Positions 1-8,759 of a stretch of 64,000 bases of DNA are shown in pieces. A program made the translations under genes and the position numbers. This DNA is from Pelomonas sp051857475 (lineage in GTDB: Bacteria; Pseudomonadota; Gammaproteobacteria; Burkholderiales; Burkholderiaceae_C): positions 850,131 through 914,130 of the forward strand of contig NZ_JBPZGZ010000003.1 of assembly GCF_051857475.1 (NCBI RefSeq), in the 5' to 3' direction. The notes under the pieces are model-generated. The model made no database searches and was not told the origin of the DNA. It saw only the letters and a list, made by a program, of their open reading frames with translations. Position 1 is the first letter of the stretch; every line of letters starts with the position of its first letter.

Positions 1-501
1 GCCGCTGTCGGTCAGGTTGCCGTTGGCCAGCAGGATGGGGAAGCGGGCCTTGTCGGCGCGCAGCGTGACCGTGTAGACGGCCATCACGTCCGGGCGGTCC
101 AGGAAATAGGTGATGCGGCGGAAGCCCTCGGCCTCGCACTGCGTGAAGAAGCTGCCGCCCGAGGTGTAGAGGCCGGACAGGGCGGTGTTCTTCTCGGGGC
201 AGATGGTGTTGCGGATCTCCAGCAGGAAGTCTTCGTCTGGCGGGTTGTCGATGACCAGCTCATGGCCTTCCTGACGGAAGGACACGCCGTTGCCGGCTAT
301 GAGGACGCGCAACAGGTTGAGCTCCTCGCCATGCAGGCGCAGCGGGCCGTGCTCGACCGAGCGGTTGCGCTCGACCTGCATCTTGCTCGTGACGATGGTC
401 TTGGCCGGATCGAGATCGAAGGTCAGGTCGACCTTGCGGATCCAGAACGCCGGCTGCTGGTAATCCAGGCGTTGGATCAGGGTGGCAGTACCTTCACGCA
501 T
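1..501 (-). CDS. pepN: Aminopeptidase N, N-terminal part (cut by window edge)
   Basis: Zinc aminopeptidase of family M1 that trims N-terminal residues from cytoplasmic peptides. Only the first 167 codons are here; the HEXXH zinc site lies beyond the window. The stretch matches the N-terminal beta-sandwich of PepN by eye: VDLTFDLDPAKTIV near residue 24, then PLRLHGEEL, NTALSGLYTSGG, TQCEAEGFRRITYFLDRPDV and the end of the window at LLANGNL. ATG at 501 is the first in-frame start and the family starts at about the same place. It follows the EamA-like gene by 11 bases on the same strand, so it probably ends a prfB - transporter - pepN operon. Confidence 0.93.
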   Translation of the reverse strand, partial: MREGTATLIQRLDYQQPAFWIRKVDLTFDLDPAKTIVTSKMQVERNRSVEHGPLRLHGEELNLLRVLIAGNGVSFRQEGHELVIDNPPDEDFLLEIRNTICPEKNTALSGLYTSGGSFFTQCEAEGFRRITYFLDRPDVMAVYTVTLRADKARFPILLANGNLTDSG

Positions 502-512
502 GAGGTTTCCTT

Positions 513-956
513 TTAATGGGCCGGTCGGTTGCCCGACAGCAGCCAGATGCCGGCCAGGCAGAGCACCAGGCCGGCGAATTGCTTGAGGCTCACGGCCTCC
601 TTGAAGACCATCATGCCGATGATCAGCAGCGCGCCTGTGACGACGGCGGCCGACAGCACGAAGGCGCTGGACAGCGATCCGCCCGCCCGGTAGGCGAGCA
701 GAAAGCCCAGCTCGATCAGCACGATGGCGACGGCCACGCCCCAGACCGCCCCGCCCAGCTCACCCGCGGCCTGCGCCAGGGGCGCCTGCAACGGGAAAAG
801 CAGGAAGAGAGGCAGGCTGAGAGCCGCCGCACCGAGATAGAAGGCGATCAGCGCCAGCACCGGATGGGCGCCGGGCGCGACCTGTTTCTGCATGAAGTGG
901 TAGAGCACCTGGCCGGTGATGGCGACGGCCATGGCCAGGGCAAAACCGGTCTTCAT
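513..956 (-). CDS. Half-size EamA/DMT-type membrane protein
   Basis: 147-residue hydrophobic protein with four to five predicted membrane helices, the size of one EamA repeat (half of an ordinary drug/metabolite transporter). The C-terminal part (VVTGALLIIGMMVFKEAVS followed by LVLCLAGIWLL) has the look of the last helices of EamA proteins. Proteins of this size usually act as dimers; the substrate cannot be told. Its ATG overlaps the prfB stop in a TGATG arrangement, so translation is probably coupled to prfB. pepN follows 11 bases downstream. Family assignment is by general pattern only. Confidence 0.75.
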   Translation of the reverse strand: MKTGFALAMAVAITGQVLYHFMQKQVAPGAHPVLALIAFYLGAAALSLPLFLLFPLQAPLAQAAGELGGAVWGVAVAIVLIELGFLLAYRAGGSLSSAFVLSAAVVTGALLIIGMMVFKEAVSLKQFAGLVLCLAGIWLLSGNRPAH

Positions 957-2060
957 CAGATGCCCTGTTTCAAGGACTCGGTGATGAACTGGTCGAGATC
1001 GCCGTCCAGCACTTTCTGCGTCGCCGAGGTCTCGTAGTTGGTGCGCAGGTCCTTGATGCGGCTCTGGTCCAGCACATAGGAGCGGATCTGGTGGCCCCAG
1101 CCGACGTCGGTCTTGGTGTCTTCCAGCTTCTGCTGTTCTTCCATGCGCTTCTTCATCTCATGGTCGTACAGGCGCGAACGCAGGCGGCGCCAGGCGACGT
1201 CGCGGTTGCTGTGCTGGCTGCGGCCGTCCTGGCATTGCACGACGATGCCGGTTGGGATGTGCGTCAGGCGCACGGCCGAGTCGGTCTTGTTGATGTGCTG
1301 GCCGCCAGCGCCGCTGGCGCGGAAGGTGTCGGTGCGCACATCGGCCGGGTTGATGTCGATCTCGATCGAGTCATCCACCTCGGGGTAGACGAACAGCGAC
1401 GCGAAGGACGTGTGGCGGCCGCCGGACGAGTCAAAGGGGCTCTTGCGCACCAGGCGGTGCACGCCGGTCTCGGTGCGCAGCAGGCCGAAGGCGTACTCGC
1501 CCTCGACCTTGATGGTGGCGCTCTTGATGCCAGCCACGTCGCCCGGCGTCTCGTCTTCCATCGTGGCCTTGAAGCCCTTGCGCTCGGCGTACTTCAGGTA
1601 CTGGCGCAGCAGCATGCCGGCCCAGTCGCAGGCCTCGGTGCCGCCGGCACCGGCCTGGATGTCGATGAAGCAGTTCAGCGGGTCGGCCGGGTTGTTGAAC
1701 ATGCGGCGGAACTCGAGTTCCTCGACCTTGGCCTGCAGGGCGGCCGCGTCGGCCTCGATGGCCAGCATGCCGGTCTCGTCGCCTTCCTCGCGGCTCATCT
1801 CGAAGAGCTCGGCGTTGTCCGCCAGCGAGGAAGTCAGGTGCGTGATCGTGTCGACCACGGTTTCCAGCGTGCGCTTTTCCTTGCCCAGTTCCTGGGCGCG
1901 CTTGGGGTCGTTCCAGACGTTGGGGTTCTCGAGCGACGCGTTGACTTCGTTCAGGCGCAGGGCCTTGCGATCGAAGTCAAAGATACCCCCTTAGCGCGTC
2001 GGTACGCGCTGCGAGGTCGGCGAGGCTGTTGCCGATTTGGTTGATGTGTTCGATGTCCAT
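956..2060 (-). CDS. prfB: Peptide chain release factor 2, with programmed +1 frameshift
   Basis: Release factor that recognises UAA and UGA stop codons. The gene is read in two frames: 27 codons from ATG 2060 end at an in-frame UGA (1979-1977), and after a +1 shift the frame beginning GAC at 1978 runs to 956, giving 367 residues, the usual RF2 length. The anticodon-like SPF motif (VRKSPFDSSGGRHTSF) and the catalytic GGQ (SGAGGQHINKTDSAV) are both present. An internal ATG at 1858 is in the second frame but would drop the N-terminal domain. Downstream, the EamA-like gene overlaps its stop. Expression is self-regulated by RF2 level through the frameshift, a well-known mechanism. Confidence 0.97.
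1976..1992 (-). promoter_or_regulatory. prfB programmed frameshift site
   Basis: Read on the minus strand the site is AAGGGGG TAT CTT TGA C: an internal Shine-Dalgarno-like AGGGGG three bases before the slippery CTT, then UGA followed by C. This is the canonical RF2 recoding cassette. When RF2 is scarce the ribosome slips from CTT to UUU and continues in the +1 frame. Confidence 0.96.
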
Positions 2061-2169
2061 GGAGGGCACGCGGGTCAAAAGGGGGAGATTTTCGCATGGC
2101 GAGCAGGCAAACTCCGGGCCGCCGGGGACGAGACTGCCGCAGGCAGCGCCCGGTGGGAGCTCCAACCAC

Positions 2170-4344
2170 ATGCGCCTGATGTCTTCATGCCGCGCGCTGG
2201 CCAACACGGCCGCGCTCGCCACCAGCCTGATCTGGGCCACCAGCCCGGCCCTGGCCGACACCGCCACGCCGCCGGTCGCGGCCAAGAAGCCTCGCGACGT
2301 CAGCGTCCACGGCGATCGCCGCATCGACGACTATTTCTGGCTGCGCGAGAAAGACGATCCCGAGGTGCAGGCCCATCTGAAGGCAGAGGCGGCCTACGCG
2401 GAGGCCTGGTTCAAGCCCCATGAGGCGGCCACCGAGAAGCTGTTCGAGGAGATGAAGGGCCGCGTGCAGCAGCGCGACACGGCCACGCCGCAGCGCCAGG
2501 GGCGCTACTGGTACAGCTCCCGCACCGAGGTGGGCCTGCAATACCCCATCTTCTTCCGCCGCGCGGCCCAAGGCCCCGAACGGGCCGACAACCCGCAGGC
2601 GCCCGAGCAGCTGCTGCTCGACATGAACGAGCTGGCCAAGACGCGCAAATTCGTCAACCTGAACGGCATGGCCGTCAGCCCCGACGACAAGCTGCTGGCC
2701 TATGGCGTGGACAGCAGCGGCGCCCGCGACTTCGAGCTGCATGTGCGCGACATCGCCACCGGCGAGGACCGCGTGGTGTCGACGACGCCGCATGCCGATG
2801 CCTTCGTCTGGGCGACCGACAGCAAGACGCTGTTCTACATCCGCCACAACGAAGCCCGCCGCTCCCACCAGTTGTGGCGCCACCGCCTCGGTGCGACGGC
2901 GGGCGACGTGCTGGTGCACGAGGAGCCCAGCGAGCTCTTCAACCTGGGGCTGATCAAGTCCCTGGACGGCCGCACGCTGATGCTGGGCTCGATGTCCAAG
3001 GACACGCTGGACTGGCGGGTGCTGCCGGCCGACCAGCCGCAGGGCCGCTGGCGCGAGGTGCTGCCGCGCGTGGACGGCCAGCAGTCCGCCGTCACGCCTT
3101 TTGGCCGCGAAATGCTGGTGCGCATCAATGACCGTGGCGTGAACTACCGGCTGCTGCGGCTGCCGATGAAGCCAGGGCAGGGCGCCCTGCTCAACGCCAG
3201 GGATCTGCGCAACGCGCGTGAGCTGATCGCGCACCGCGACGACGCCATGATCGAGCAGGCGATGGTGTTCAAGACCCATGCCGTGGCCCAGATCCGCGAA
3301 GGCGGCTCGGTCAAGCTGCGCATCTATCCCTTGGCCGGCGGCCCCTCGCGCGAGGTGGCGTTCAACGAGGTGGCCTACAACGCCGTGCTCGGCAGCCAGC
3401 GCGAGTTCGATGCCCCGCGGGTGCGCTTTGCCTACAACTCCCTGACCACGCCGACCAGCACCTACGAAGCCGACCTGGCGACGGGCAAGCTGGAACTGCT
3501 GAAGGTGGCGCCGGTGCAGGGTGGCTATGACGCCAGCCTCTATGCCAGCGAACGCGTCTGGGTGACGGCGGCCGACGGCACCAAGGTGCCGGTCAGCCTG
3601 GTCTACCGCAAGGACAAGCGCAAGAGCGGTCCGCAGCCGCTGCTGCTCTACGGCTATGGCAGCTACGGCTTCCCCAACGACCCGCGCTTTGCCAGCTCGC
3701 GCCTGTCGCTGCTGGACCGCGGCGTCATCTATGCCATCGCCCACATCCGCGGCGGTGGCGACCTGGGACGGCGTTGGTACCTGGACGGCAAGCTCGGCAA
3801 GAAGATGAACACCTTCACCGACTTCGTCGCCTGCGCCGAGGCCCTGGTGGCCCAGGGCTATACCCAGCCCAGCCAGCTCGTCATCCAGGGCGGCAGCGCG
3901 GGGGGGCTGTTGATGGGGGCCGTGACCAATCTGCGCCCCGACCTCTTCAAGGCTGTGGTCGCCCAGGTGCCCTTTGTGGACGTCATCAACACCATGCTGG
4001 ATGCCAGCCTGCCGCTGACGACCGAGGAATACATCGAATGGGGCAACCCGAACAAGGCCGATGAGTACGCCTGGATGCGCGCCTACAGCCCCTATGACAA
4101 CCTGAAGCCCGCGGCCTATCCGGCCGTGCTGGCCAAGACCGCCATCAACGACAGCCAGGTGCCCTACTGGGAGGCGGCCAAATACGTGGCCAAGCTGCGC
4201 ACGCTGAACAGCAGCAGCGGCCCGGTGCTGTTCGACATCAACATGACGGCCGGCCATGGCGGCGCCTCGGGCCGCTTCGACGCCCTGAAGGAAACGGCGC
4301 GCACCTATGCCTTCATGCTGCAGCAGTGGGGACTGCTGGAGTGA
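2170..4344 (+). CDS. Exported S9A prolyl oligopeptidase / oligopeptidase B-like
   Basis: Serine peptidase of family S9A, likely cutting short peptides in the periplasm. 724 residues from ATG 2170. The N-terminus has a charged start, a hydrophobic stretch and an ALA-type cleavage site near residue 35, so a signal peptide is likely; classical PtrB lacks one. A beta-propeller (about residues 50-450) precedes the alpha/beta-hydrolase domain. The catalytic triad is visible: Ser576 in GGSAGG, Asp661 in INDSQVP, His696 in AGHGGASG. The typical RGGGDLGRRWY segment is also present. An earlier in-frame ATG at 2029 would run into prfB and was not chosen. The DUF4212 gene overlaps its stop. Confidence 0.9.
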   Translation: MRLMSSCRALANTAALATSLIWATSPALADTATPPVAAKKPRDVSVHGDRRIDDYFWLREKDDPEVQAHLKAEAAYAEAWFKPHEAATEKLFEEMKGRVQQRDTATPQRQGRYWYSSRTEVGLQYPIFFRRAAQGPERADNPQAPEQLLLDMNELAKTRKFVNLNGMAVSPDDKLLAYGVDSSGARDFELHVRDIATGEDRVVSTTPHADAFVWATDSKTLFYIRHNEARRSHQLWRHRLGATAGDVLVHEEPSELFNLGLIKSLDGRTLMLGSMSKDTLDWRVLPADQPQGRWREVLPRVDGQQSAVTPFGREMLVRINDRGVNYRLLRLPMKPGQGALLNARDLRNARELIAHRDDAMIEQAMVFKTHAVAQIREGGSVKLRIYPLAGGPSREVAFNEVAYNAVLGSQREFDAPRVRFAYNSLTTPTSTYEADLATGKLELLKVAPVQGGYDASLYASERVWVTAADGTKVPVSLVYRKDKRKSGPQPLLLYGYGSYGFPNDPRFASSRLSLLDRGVIYAIAHIRGGGDLGRRWYLDGKLGKKMNTFTDFVACAEALVAQGYTQPSQLVIQGGSAGGLLMGAVTNLRPDLFKAVVAQVPFVDVINTMLDASLPLTTEEYIEWGNPNKADEYAWMRAYSPYDNLKPAAYPAVLAKTAINDSQVPYWEAAKYVAKLRTLNSSSGPVLFDINMTAGHGGASGRFDALKETARTYAFMLQQWGLLE

Positions 4345-4598
4345 GCGACACCTACTGGCGCCGCACGCGCCGGCTCACGGTCAAGCTGTTGCTGGCCTGG
4401 GCCGTCGTCGCGTTCGCGCCGGTGTTCTTCGCCCGCGAGCTCAGCGTGGAGGTGTTCGGCTGGCCGCTGGCTTTCTGGCTGGCTTCGCAGGGCGCGCTGC
4501 TGGGCTTCTGCGCCATCGTTGTCATCTATGCCCGCGCGATGGACAGGCTGGAGGCCGAGCCGCCTGTGGAAATCAGCGAACCGCCGCCTCGCCCCTGA
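4341..4598 (+). CDS. DUF4212 family small membrane protein, orphan
   Basis: 85 residues from GTG 4341, whose GTGA overlaps the stop of the peptidase gene. It has the DUF4212 pattern: an N-terminal TYWRRTRRLT segment, a first helix (LLLAWAVVAFAPVFFA), the GWPLAFWLASQGAL link and a second helix ending in IVVIYARAMDRLE. In this family the protein is normally the small subunit encoded directly before a sodium/solute symporter gene. Here no symporter follows: the next gene is convergent and overlaps the 3' end by 26 bases. A start at ATG 4326 is possible but would lie deeper in the upstream gene. Confidence 0.8.
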   Translation: MSDTYWRRTRRLTVKLLLAWAVVAFAPVFFARELSVEVFGWPLAFWLASQGALLGFCAIVVIYARAMDRLEAEPPVEISEPPPRP

Positions 4599-5370
4599 AC
4601 AGCCGCCGCGTCTCGGCCTCGCCGACGTGGCGCTGGTAGATGGCGACGACCCGGCCCTCGCGCTTGAGCATCTCCAGGTGGCGGGTCAACTGCTGCAGGT
4701 CGTCGTCGGCCACATGCTGGCGGTTCACATAGATGCCGATGGGCTCGGGCAGGGACTCGGGCAGGTCCACGAGGGTGATCTGCGCCGGCAGCAGGCCGTC
4801 CTGGCGCTGCTTGACGTGGATGACGCTGGGGATCAGCGCCGCCCGGATCCGGCCGGCGCTCAGCTTGGCGGCGAGGTTGTCGAAGTCGGACGATTGTTCG
4901 GCCTGGCGCGAGACCAGCATGGCGTTGATCAGCTCATCCAGCTTCGGGCTCAGGCGCACGCCGCGCACGACGCCGAGCTTGAGCTCGGGCATGCGGCGCA
5001 ATTCGTCCAGCGTGCGCGGCACGGGCTCGCCAAGCACGATGAGGTCCTGCTCGGCATAGGCATAGGGCAGGAACTGGCCGATGCGGTCGCGGTCGGGGGC
5101 GCGCATGACCGAGGTGATGATGTCCAGCTGGCCCTGCTCGAACTCCAGCAGCACGCGGGCGCGTGGGCGGCCCACCAGCTTGAGCTTGCAGCCGCTGCGC
5201 TGCGACAGCTCGGCGATCAGCTCGGGCACGATGCCCATCCACAGGCCGTCGCGCTGGTAGGCGCCGTAGCCGAGCTCGGACACGCCGACCTGCAGCTCGC
5301 GTGAGCAGGCCATCGCGCCCTGCGCCAGGGCCAGCGTCAGCAGGCAGAAGAGGGCTCGGGCCAGCCGCAT
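4573..5370 (-). CDS. Periplasmic family-3 solute-binding protein
   Basis: 265 residues with a clear N-terminal signal peptide (hydrophobic core, AMA cleavage near residue 20). The body looks like a family 3 extracellular solute-binding domain: YGAYQRDGLWMGIVPELIAEL near the start, FEQGQLDIITSVMRAPDR in the middle, then LKLGVVRGVRLSPKLDELI and RIRAALIPSVIHV. No ABC permease or ATPase lies next to it, so it may be a stand-alone sensor-type binding protein. ATG 5370 is the start that gives the signal peptide; it sits two bases after the stop of the upstream hydrolase gene, so the two are probably co-transcribed. Ligand unknown. Confidence 0.82.
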   Translation of the reverse strand: MRLARALFCLLTLALAQGAMACSRELQVGVSELGYGAYQRDGLWMGIVPELIAELSQRSGCKLKLVGRPRARVLLEFEQGQLDIITSVMRAPDRDRIGQFLPYAYAEQDLIVLGEPVPRTLDELRRMPELKLGVVRGVRLSPKLDELINAMLVSRQAEQSSDFDNLAAKLSAGRIRAALIPSVIHVKQRQDGLLPAQITLVDLPESLPEPIGIYVNRQHVADDDLQQLTRHLEMLKREGRVVAIYQRHVGEAETRRLFRGEAAVR

Positions 5371-5372
5371 GC

Positions 5373-6269
5373 TCAGGCCAGGAAGGCTTCGATGGCCGCG
5401 GCCAGGGCTTCGGGCTGGTCGTGGTGCAGCATGTGGCCGGCGTCCTGCAGCACGGTCTGCTTCAGGTCGGGCACCAGGGCGAGCCGGGCTTCGAAGTCGG
5501 CGCGCGGATAGCGCGTGCCCCAGAAACGCGTCAGCTGGTCGTCGCTGCCCTCGACCCACAGCGTCGGCGCGGCGATGCGCTGCCAGCAGGCCAGCACCTC
5601 GGCCTTGCGGTAGAGCATGGGGTTGGCCAGCTTGTGGGCCGGGTCGGCATTGAGCTGGAAGCCGTCCGGCGTTTCGCGCGACCAGTGCTGGGCCAGCCAG
5701 CCGGCCTTGTCGGCGGCCAGGCGGGGGTTGTTCTTGCGCAGCCGCTCGGCCACGTCGGACAGCGTGGCGTAAGGTCGCAGCGACGGCGGGTCCTTGAGCT
5801 CGTCCAGCCACTTGGCCAGGCGCTCGGGCGCGGCGGCGGGGGCGATGTCGGGCATGCCGAAGCCTTCGAGATTGATGAGGCGACGTATGCGCTGCGGACG
5901 AACCCCGGCATAGCTCATGGCCACATTGCCGCCCATGCTGTGGCCCAGCAGGTCCACGGGTGCATCGGGGCTCAATGCATCGAGCAGGGCGTCGAGGTCG
6001 CCGAGGTAGTCGGGAAACCAGTAGCAGTCGGCACCCGTCGTCTCGCTGAGGCCGAAGCCGCGCCAGTCCAGGGCGATGACCTCGCGCTCGTCCTTCAGCG
6101 CATCAACGACGAACTGGAAGGAGGCGCCGACGTCCATCCAGCCATGCACCATGACCAGGGGCAGCCGGCCCGGCAAGGGCTGACCCCAGCGCAGGATGTG
6201 GTGGCGCAGGCCGCGCAGGGCCAGGAATTCGCTGCGATGGACGCGGCGCGGGGTGTAGACATCGGGCAT
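5373..6269 (-). CDS. Alpha/beta hydrolase
   Basis: 298-residue cytoplasmic alpha/beta hydrolase. Family marks: oxyanion segment VMVHGWMDVG, DWRGFGLSE, nucleophile elbow LLGHSMGG, acid residue in GSDDQLTRF and catalytic His in AGHMLHHDQPEALA. It could be an esterase or similar; substrate unknown. An in-frame GTG at 6287 would add six residues, but ATG 6269 is the more ordinary start. It is divergent from the GNAT gene at 6314 with a spacer of about 45 bases that must hold both promoters. Confidence 0.87.
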   Translation of the reverse strand: MPDVYTPRRVHRSEFLALRGLRHHILRWGQPLPGRLPLVMVHGWMDVGASFQFVVDALKDEREVIALDWRGFGLSETTGADCYWFPDYLGDLDALLDALSPDAPVDLLGHSMGGNVAMSYAGVRPQRIRRLINLEGFGMPDIAPAAAPERLAKWLDELKDPPSLRPYATLSDVAERLRKNNPRLAADKAGWLAQHWSRETPDGFQLNADPAHKLANPMLYRKAEVLACWQRIAAPTLWVEGSDDQLTRFWGTRYPRADFEARLALVPDLKQTVLQDAGHMLHHDQPEALAAAIEAFLA

Positions 6270-6313
6270 ATCCGCACTGTAGGACACGGCAGTGCGCCGA
6301 CAATGGGGTCATC

Positions 6314-6844
6314 ATGCCCGCACCCCGCCACGACATCCGAGCCGCCGAGCCGAGCGACCTCAAAGCCATCGTCCAACTGATCAGCGAGCTGGCCGAGTTC
6401 GAAAACCTGACCCATCTGCTCGAGGTCACGCCGGACAAGCTGGAGCCCCATCTGTTTGGTGACAACCCGTCGGCGGAATGCCTGGTGGGCCTCGTGAACG
6501 GCGAGGTCGTCGCCTTCGCGCTGTTCTACACCAACTTCTCGACCTTCCTGGCCAAGCCCGGCCTCTACCTGGAAGACCTCTATGTGCGCCCCGCCCACCG
6601 CCGCAGCGGCCTGGGCAAGGCCCTCATCATCCAGCTGGCCCAGACGGCCTGTGAGCGCGGCTATGGCCGCTTCGACTGGACGGTGCTGGACTGGAACGAG
6701 GACGCCATCCGCTTCTACGAGGGCCTGGGCGCCGACGTCATGCCCGAATGGCGCATCTGCCGCCTGACCGGCGAGGCGCTGGAGCGCTATGCCGAGGGCG
6801 ACCGTCCCAGCATGTGGTCGCCGTCTTCCTGGCTCGGGCTGTGA
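6314..6844 (+). CDS. GNAT N-acetyltransferase, diamine-acetyltransferase-like
   Basis: 176-residue GNAT fold protein that transfers an acetyl group from acetyl-CoA. It begins IRAAEPSDLKAIVQLISELAE, carries ALFYTNFSTFLAKPGLYLEDLYV and the acetyl-CoA loop RRSGLGKALI, and ends with FDWTVLDWNEDAIRFYEGLGA. This layout resembles spermidine/diamine acetyltransferases (SAT1-like), but the true acceptor is not shown by sequence alone. The gene stands alone; the 3' flank holds a palindromic intergenic repeat. Confidence 0.87.
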   Translation: MPAPRHDIRAAEPSDLKAIVQLISELAEFENLTHLLEVTPDKLEPHLFGDNPSAECLVGLVNGEVVAFALFYTNFSTFLAKPGLYLEDLYVRPAHRRSGLGKALIIQLAQTACERGYGRFDWTVLDWNEDAIRFYEGLGADVMPEWRICRLTGEALERYAEGDRPSMWSPSSWLGL

Positions 6845-6890
6845 GCCCCTCGTCTGGCCTTGCCCTGCTGAACGCGGGCATGTCCAGCCG

Positions 6891-6974
6891 GTCCCCCAAG
6901 GGGACGGCGATGCTTGCGGCGTCGAGCCGCAAGCACATCGCCAGACGGGCCGGCTAGGGAGCGGCCCGGCGCTC
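6891..6974 (+). repeat. Palindromic intergenic repeat, copy 1
   Basis: About 84 bases in the 217-base gap between the GNAT and acyl-CoA synthetase genes. It opens CCCCCAAGGGGACGG, forms a long hairpin (GGCGATGCTTGCGGC against GCCGCAAGCACATCGCC, loop GTCGA) and ends GGGAGCGGCCCGGCGC. The reverse complement of the copies at 21511 and 40061 matches it closely. The rest of the gap (6845-6890 and 6975-7061) shows nothing else I recognise beyond the GGGGGTGG ribosome site before 7062. Confidence 0.85.
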
Positions 6975-7061
6975 GGCCCGCGGGGGCTCAGTGCAATCCA
7001 TTAGGACAGCCGAGGTCGGGCTGGCTAGCATTCGCCCCCTTGTCCCAACCGGGGGTGGCCC

Positions 7062-8759
7062 ATGGCGGAAGACCGATACGAGCAGCTGCACGGCGCCTTC
7101 CGCTGGCAGGTGCCGGCGGACTTCAACATCGCCGAGGCCTGCTGCGGGCGCTGGGCGCGTGACACGCCCAATGCCACCGCCATCCATTTCGACAGCGAGA
7201 GCGGCTGTCGCGCCCACTACAGCTATGCCCAGCTGCAGCGCGCCGCCAACCGCCTGTCCAATGCCCTGCTGAGCCAGGGCGTGCGCCGCGGCCACCGCGT
7301 CGCCATCGTGCTGCCGCAGCGTTTCGAGACGGCCGTCGCCCATATCGCCATCCAGCAGATCGGCGCGGTCGCCATGCCGCTGTCCATGCTGTTCGGCGCC
7401 GAGGCGCTGGAATACCGGCTGCAGGACAGCGGCGCCGTGCTGGCCATCGCGGCCTGCGAGGCCCTGGCCGGGCTGCGCGAGGTCAAGGCCCGCTGCCCGG
7501 CGCTGCGCCGCATCCTCGTCGTCGGCGAATGCCCTTCCTCCATCAATCCAGATTGCGACGAGCTGTCCTGGATGCAGGCCCTGCAGGCTGAGGAAGCCCG
7601 CTTCAAGCCCGTTGCCACCCAGGCCGACGACCCGGCCATCCTGATCTACACCAGCGGCACCACCGGCAACCCCAAGGGCGCCCTGATCCCGCAGCGGGCG
7701 CTGATCGGCAACCTGACCGGCTTCGTCGCCAGCCAGAACTGGTTCGGCTTCGACCCCTTCGACGCCAGCAAGCCGTCTGACGCCGTGTTCTGGAGCCCGG
7801 CGGACTGGGCCTGGACCGGCGGCCTGATGGACGCGCTGCTGCCCACGCTCTACTTCGGCCGACCCATCGTCGCCTGGCAGGGCCGCTTCTCGGCCGCCAA
7901 GGCCTTCGAGCTGATGGCCGCCCATGGCGTCACGCACGCCTTCCTGTTCCCGACGGCGCTCAAGGCCATGATGAAGGCCGAGCCGCGGCCCAAGCGCCAT
8001 GCGCTGAAGCTGCGCGCGCTGATGAGCGCTGGCGAGGCGGTGGGCGATGCGGTGTTCAGCTGGTGCCGCGACGCCCTGGGCGTGCCGGTCAACGAGATGT
8101 TCGGCCAGACCGAAATGAACTACGTCGTCGGCAACTGCCAGGCCCTGTGGCCGGCCAAACCCGGCAGCATGGGCCGGGCCTACCCGGGCCATCGCGTGGC
8201 CGTCATCGACGACGAGGGCAAGGTCTGTGCGCCGGGCGAGACCGGCGAGGTGGCCGTCAATGCCTTCGACCGCCATGGCGCTCCCGACCCGGTCTTCTTC
8301 CTCGGCTATTGGAACAACGAGGCGGCGACGAAGGCCAAGTTCACCGGCGACTGGTGCCGCACCGGCGACCTCGCCCGCAGCGACCGCGACGGCACCCTCT
8401 GGTACGAAGGCCGGGCCGACGATGTCTTCAAGGCGGCGGGCTACCGCATCGGCCCCGGCGAGATCGAGAACTGCCTGCTCAAGCACCCCGCCGTGGCCAA
8501 TGCGGCCGTCGTGCCCAAGCCCGATGCCGAGCGCGGTGCGCTGGTGAAGGCCTATGTGGTGCTGGCCGACGGCCATGCGGGCGATGCAAAACTGGTCGAA
8601 GCCCTGCAGGCTCATGTGAAGGCGCGGCTGGCGCCCTACGAGTACCCCAAGGAGATCGAGTTCATCGCCGCCCTGCCGATGACGACGACCGGCAAGGTGC
8701 AGCGCCGCGTGCTGCGCCTGCGCGAAGAGGAACTCGCCTCAAGCCGCGCGGTTGCGTAG
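7062..8759 (+). CDS. Acyl-CoA synthetase (AMP-forming), medium-chain/acetate type
   Basis: 565-residue ANL-superfamily enzyme that adenylates a carboxylic acid and joins it to CoA. Visible core motifs: P-loop IYTSGTTGNPKG near residue 190, SPADWAWTGG, FGQTEMNYV, the WCRTGDLARSD segment, hinge GRADDVFKAAGYRIGPGEIE and the C-terminal catalytic lysine in TTGKVQRR. The overall layout resembles medium-chain acyl-CoA synthetases (AcsM-like). A strong GGGGGTGG ribosome site lies just before ATG 7062. Its 3' end overlaps the convergent LysE gene by 21 bases. Exact acid substrate not determinable. Confidence 0.9.
   Translation: MAEDRYEQLHGAFRWQVPADFNIAEACCGRWARDTPNATAIHFDSESGCRAHYSYAQLQRAANRLSNALLSQGVRRGHRVAIVLPQRFETAVAHIAIQQIGAVAMPLSMLFGAEALEYRLQDSGAVLAIAACEALAGLREVKARCPALRRILVVGECPSSINPDCDELSWMQALQAEEARFKPVATQADDPAILIYTSGTTGNPKGALIPQRALIGNLTGFVASQNWFGFDPFDASKPSDAVFWSPADWAWTGGLMDALLPTLYFGRPIVAWQGRFSAAKAFELMAAHGVTHAFLFPTALKAMMKAEPRPKRHALKLRALMSAGEAVGDAVFSWCRDALGVPVNEMFGQTEMNYVVGNCQALWPAKPGSMGRAYPGHRVAVIDDEGKVCAPGETGEVAVNAFDRHGAPDPVFFLGYWNNEAATKAKFTGDWCRTGDLARSDRDGTLWYEGRADDVFKAAGYRIGPGEIENCLLKHPAVANAAVVPKPDAERGALVKAYVVLADGHAGDAKLVEALQAHVKARLAPYEYPKEIEFIAALPMTTTGKVQRRVLRLREEELASSRAVA

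Noticed and set aside
2029..2169. N-terminal extension of the oligopeptidase from ATG 2029
   Set aside because: It would overlap the start of prfB and hide the signal peptide at residue 48.
2185..4257. Minus-strand open frame across the S9 oligopeptidase
   Set aside because: Antisense shadow; the plus strand carries the full catalytic triad.
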